64,000 bases of DNA from Paralvinella palmiformis. Its lineage: Eukaryota; Annelida; Polychaeta; Terebellida; Alvinellidae. A model generated the notes under the pieces. The model did not search any database. It saw only the letters and a list, made by a program, of their open reading frames with translations, and was not told where the DNA came from. Both the position numbers and the translations under genes were made by a program. Shown here one piece after another: positions 62,690-64,000 of the stretch (the first letter of the stretch is position 1; every line of letters starts with the position of its first letter). Location of the stretch: NCBI GenBank assembly GCA_025642065.1, contig JAODUP010000838.1, forward strand, positions 124,001 through 188,000, given 5' to 3'.

Positions 62690-63255
62690 AGCCATGTGTA
62701 ACTATTATTTAATGTGAATGCTCTAAGATGGATTAATAGAATCAGATTAGCAGACAGATATATTGAGCTCTTGGCACACGAATGATCATTAAGTGAAGCC
62801 ACTATCACTGCATGCATGGTCAGCCGCAGATGTTTTAACTATGCAGCACTCAGTCTCTGGATTGCACTATCTGCCGACATCAGAGAAAGTAAGACAATGG
62901 AGACATTAAAAACTCGTTTAAAAACTCATTGTTTTTTAGTCCACTGTGGCCATTGGACAAATCTAGTCATTCTCAATAATGTGAAAATATAACATGTTTA
63001 TATCTTATTTTGTCTTCTAGTCAATATTAGTTCAAGATAATCTTATAACATTATAGTACAATTATTTAATTTAGTTGGTTATGTTTTGTTCTTATAGTAT
63101 TACGCCATAACACTAAAAAATCACTATATCGTAATGTTTCGTTTTACAGAAATGTATATTTTATCATGTCATTTTAACATTTGATGTCTTGCATTGTAAA
63201 ACACTTTTGAACATATATTTTATGAAGAGTGCTACATAAATAAATATACACCAGC
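62690..63255 (+). mobile_element. LINE 3' end (RT C-terminus and 3' UTR)
   Basis: The + strand reads SRRCFNYAALSLWIALSADI, then RESKTMETLKTRLKTHCFL, the last domain of a CR1/L2-like LINE (AAPSLWNSLP..IR...ETFKSRLKTHLF). The 3' UTR ends AAACACTTTTGAACATAT and GAGTGCTACATAAATAAATA. Confidence 0.85.
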
Positions 63256-63792
63256 ACCAACCCAAGAGGCCAGTGTCTTGCTTGTCATCCAATTAAAGAA
63301 TAGTTCTATTGAATTAGTACCACCCCCTAATCTCTATAAACAAATAGCAGACTAATCAGGTTAATTGATTTTGGCTACAAACAACACCAGTGTATGATTA
63401 ACATAGTCTAATAATAAGGCTATAACTTCCCCACATATATAACTTGTATATTAATTTTACTTTTAATATTACAATATTATATTAATAACATATTAATAAT
63501 TCAAGCCGTTCTAAAAACTACTTTTTATGTATGTCTGGGATAAATATGTCACAAATTTGTTGGATATGCAAATATTTATATTAAAAAAATGCTTTTGACA
63601 GTTTATGACGCTATCAAGTCATAAAACACATAAACCTGTTTATGACATGACGTCATAAACCCTGGATTCATTCATGGTTTTTGACTTTGTGTCATAAACT
63701 TGCCAACCATGTCCAAAGGTAATGAAGCTAAATCAAAGATGAAAAACCCCATGCCGAGATCCAACATGCTACCAAACAACACGGAGGTGCCT

Positions 63793-64000
63793 TAGTAGTC
63801 ACCTGTGACTAGAGGAGTTATTATGACACGCAAATATAGCTTGATTAAATTATAAGTTCTAGTTTTATTTTATGTGCATCCTGAGATCTGCAAATAATGT
63901 TATTTGTTTATGTCAGAAATCAAGGTGTACTTTTGTAAAGGTTTATATTTTTGTAATGATATATTTGTCACTGGTTGTATTTTATTTATCTTCAGGATGT
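63793..64000. other. Window end, no feature seen
   Basis: AT-rich sequence without recognisable coding or repeat similarity. Confidence 0.4.

Larger units (their letters stand above)
61917..63709. mobile_element. TIR element rich in GTTTATGAC motifs
   Basis: The left end is CAGGGTTGGGTTTATGACAG; the right end, inverted, is CATGGTTGGCAAGTTTATGA. Inside both ends GTTTATGAC and its inverse GTCATAAAC recur (five or more times at each side), often as palindromic pairs. The CAGGGTTGGG start suggests hAT. It is non-autonomous and itself carries a SINE-1 (62447-62612) and a LINE 3' end (62690-63255). Confidence 0.7.
61874..63792 (-). mobile_element. SINE-1 copy split by a 1.8-kb insertion
   Basis: The 3' part (TGATTGATGTTTTACGGCCA) is at 61874-61916. 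The 5' part (CCAAAGGTAATGAAGC to ACGGAGGTGCC) is at 63710-63792. Between them lies the element 61917-63709. A short piece of the SINE middle is lost. Confidence 0.75.

Noticed and set aside
1..64000. A coordinated gene cluster or new multi-gene system
   Set aside because: The five genes are on both strands, have unrelated known roles and are separated by repeats. There is no sign of joint function.

Overview
This is a window of AT-rich animal genomic DNA: spliced genes with GT-AG introns, long introns packed with transposon remnants, tRNA-derived SINEs and many (AT)n, (AC)n and (CT)n microsatellites. A gene-fused Nit-Fhit protein points to an invertebrate, probably a protostome. The SINE and LINE types look molluscan, perhaps gastropod, but that part is inference. 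Nothing is prokaryotic or viral in layout.

Five protein-coding genes can be built exon by exon. From left to right: (1) TPRKB (KEOPS tRNA-modification complex), + strand, last three coding exons at 2748-3835, N-terminus not seen. (2) A NIT1-FHIT fusion (NitFhit), - strand, ten coding exons from 18684 down to 4772, convergent with TPRKB. Two of its introns carry minor-spliceosome (U12) donors. One of these appears to end in GG rather than AG, directly before the catalytic cysteine codon. (3) SFT2D3-like Golgi/endosome transport protein, + strand, 23693-29933. (4) SLC35F6-like lysosomal/mitochondrial transporter, - strand, 44494 down to 36259 or, with one more splice, 34328. (5) A four-pass MS4A/CD20-like membrane protein, - strand, 56499-52316. 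These are unrelated housekeeping or membrane genes, not a pathway cluster.

The rest is a dense archive of mobile elements. NitFhit intron 6 (7787-14017) holds a decayed CR1/L2-type LINE (8.3-11.0 kb) and then a Tigger/pogo element that was hit by a SINE (11741-12103) and by a MULE (12865-13651). The 19.8-23.3 kb interval between NitFhit and SFT2D3 is a larger MULE-type element containing a second short MULE and a LINE fragment. Three distinct elements here share one unusual architecture: terminal inverted repeats built from tandem copies of a short GGAC-type phrase. Other layers are hAT MITEs with a CAGACATGG terminus, a TA-flanked element nested in one of them, two pogo 3' ends, three hAT transposase relics (45.0, 47.9, 60.5 kb) and a triple nest at 61.9-63.8 kb. 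Several insertions can be proven inside this window by target-site duplications or by an empty site in a sister repeat copy.

The most unusual items are the GT-GG U12 intron of NitFhit and the family of phrase-repeat MULE termini.
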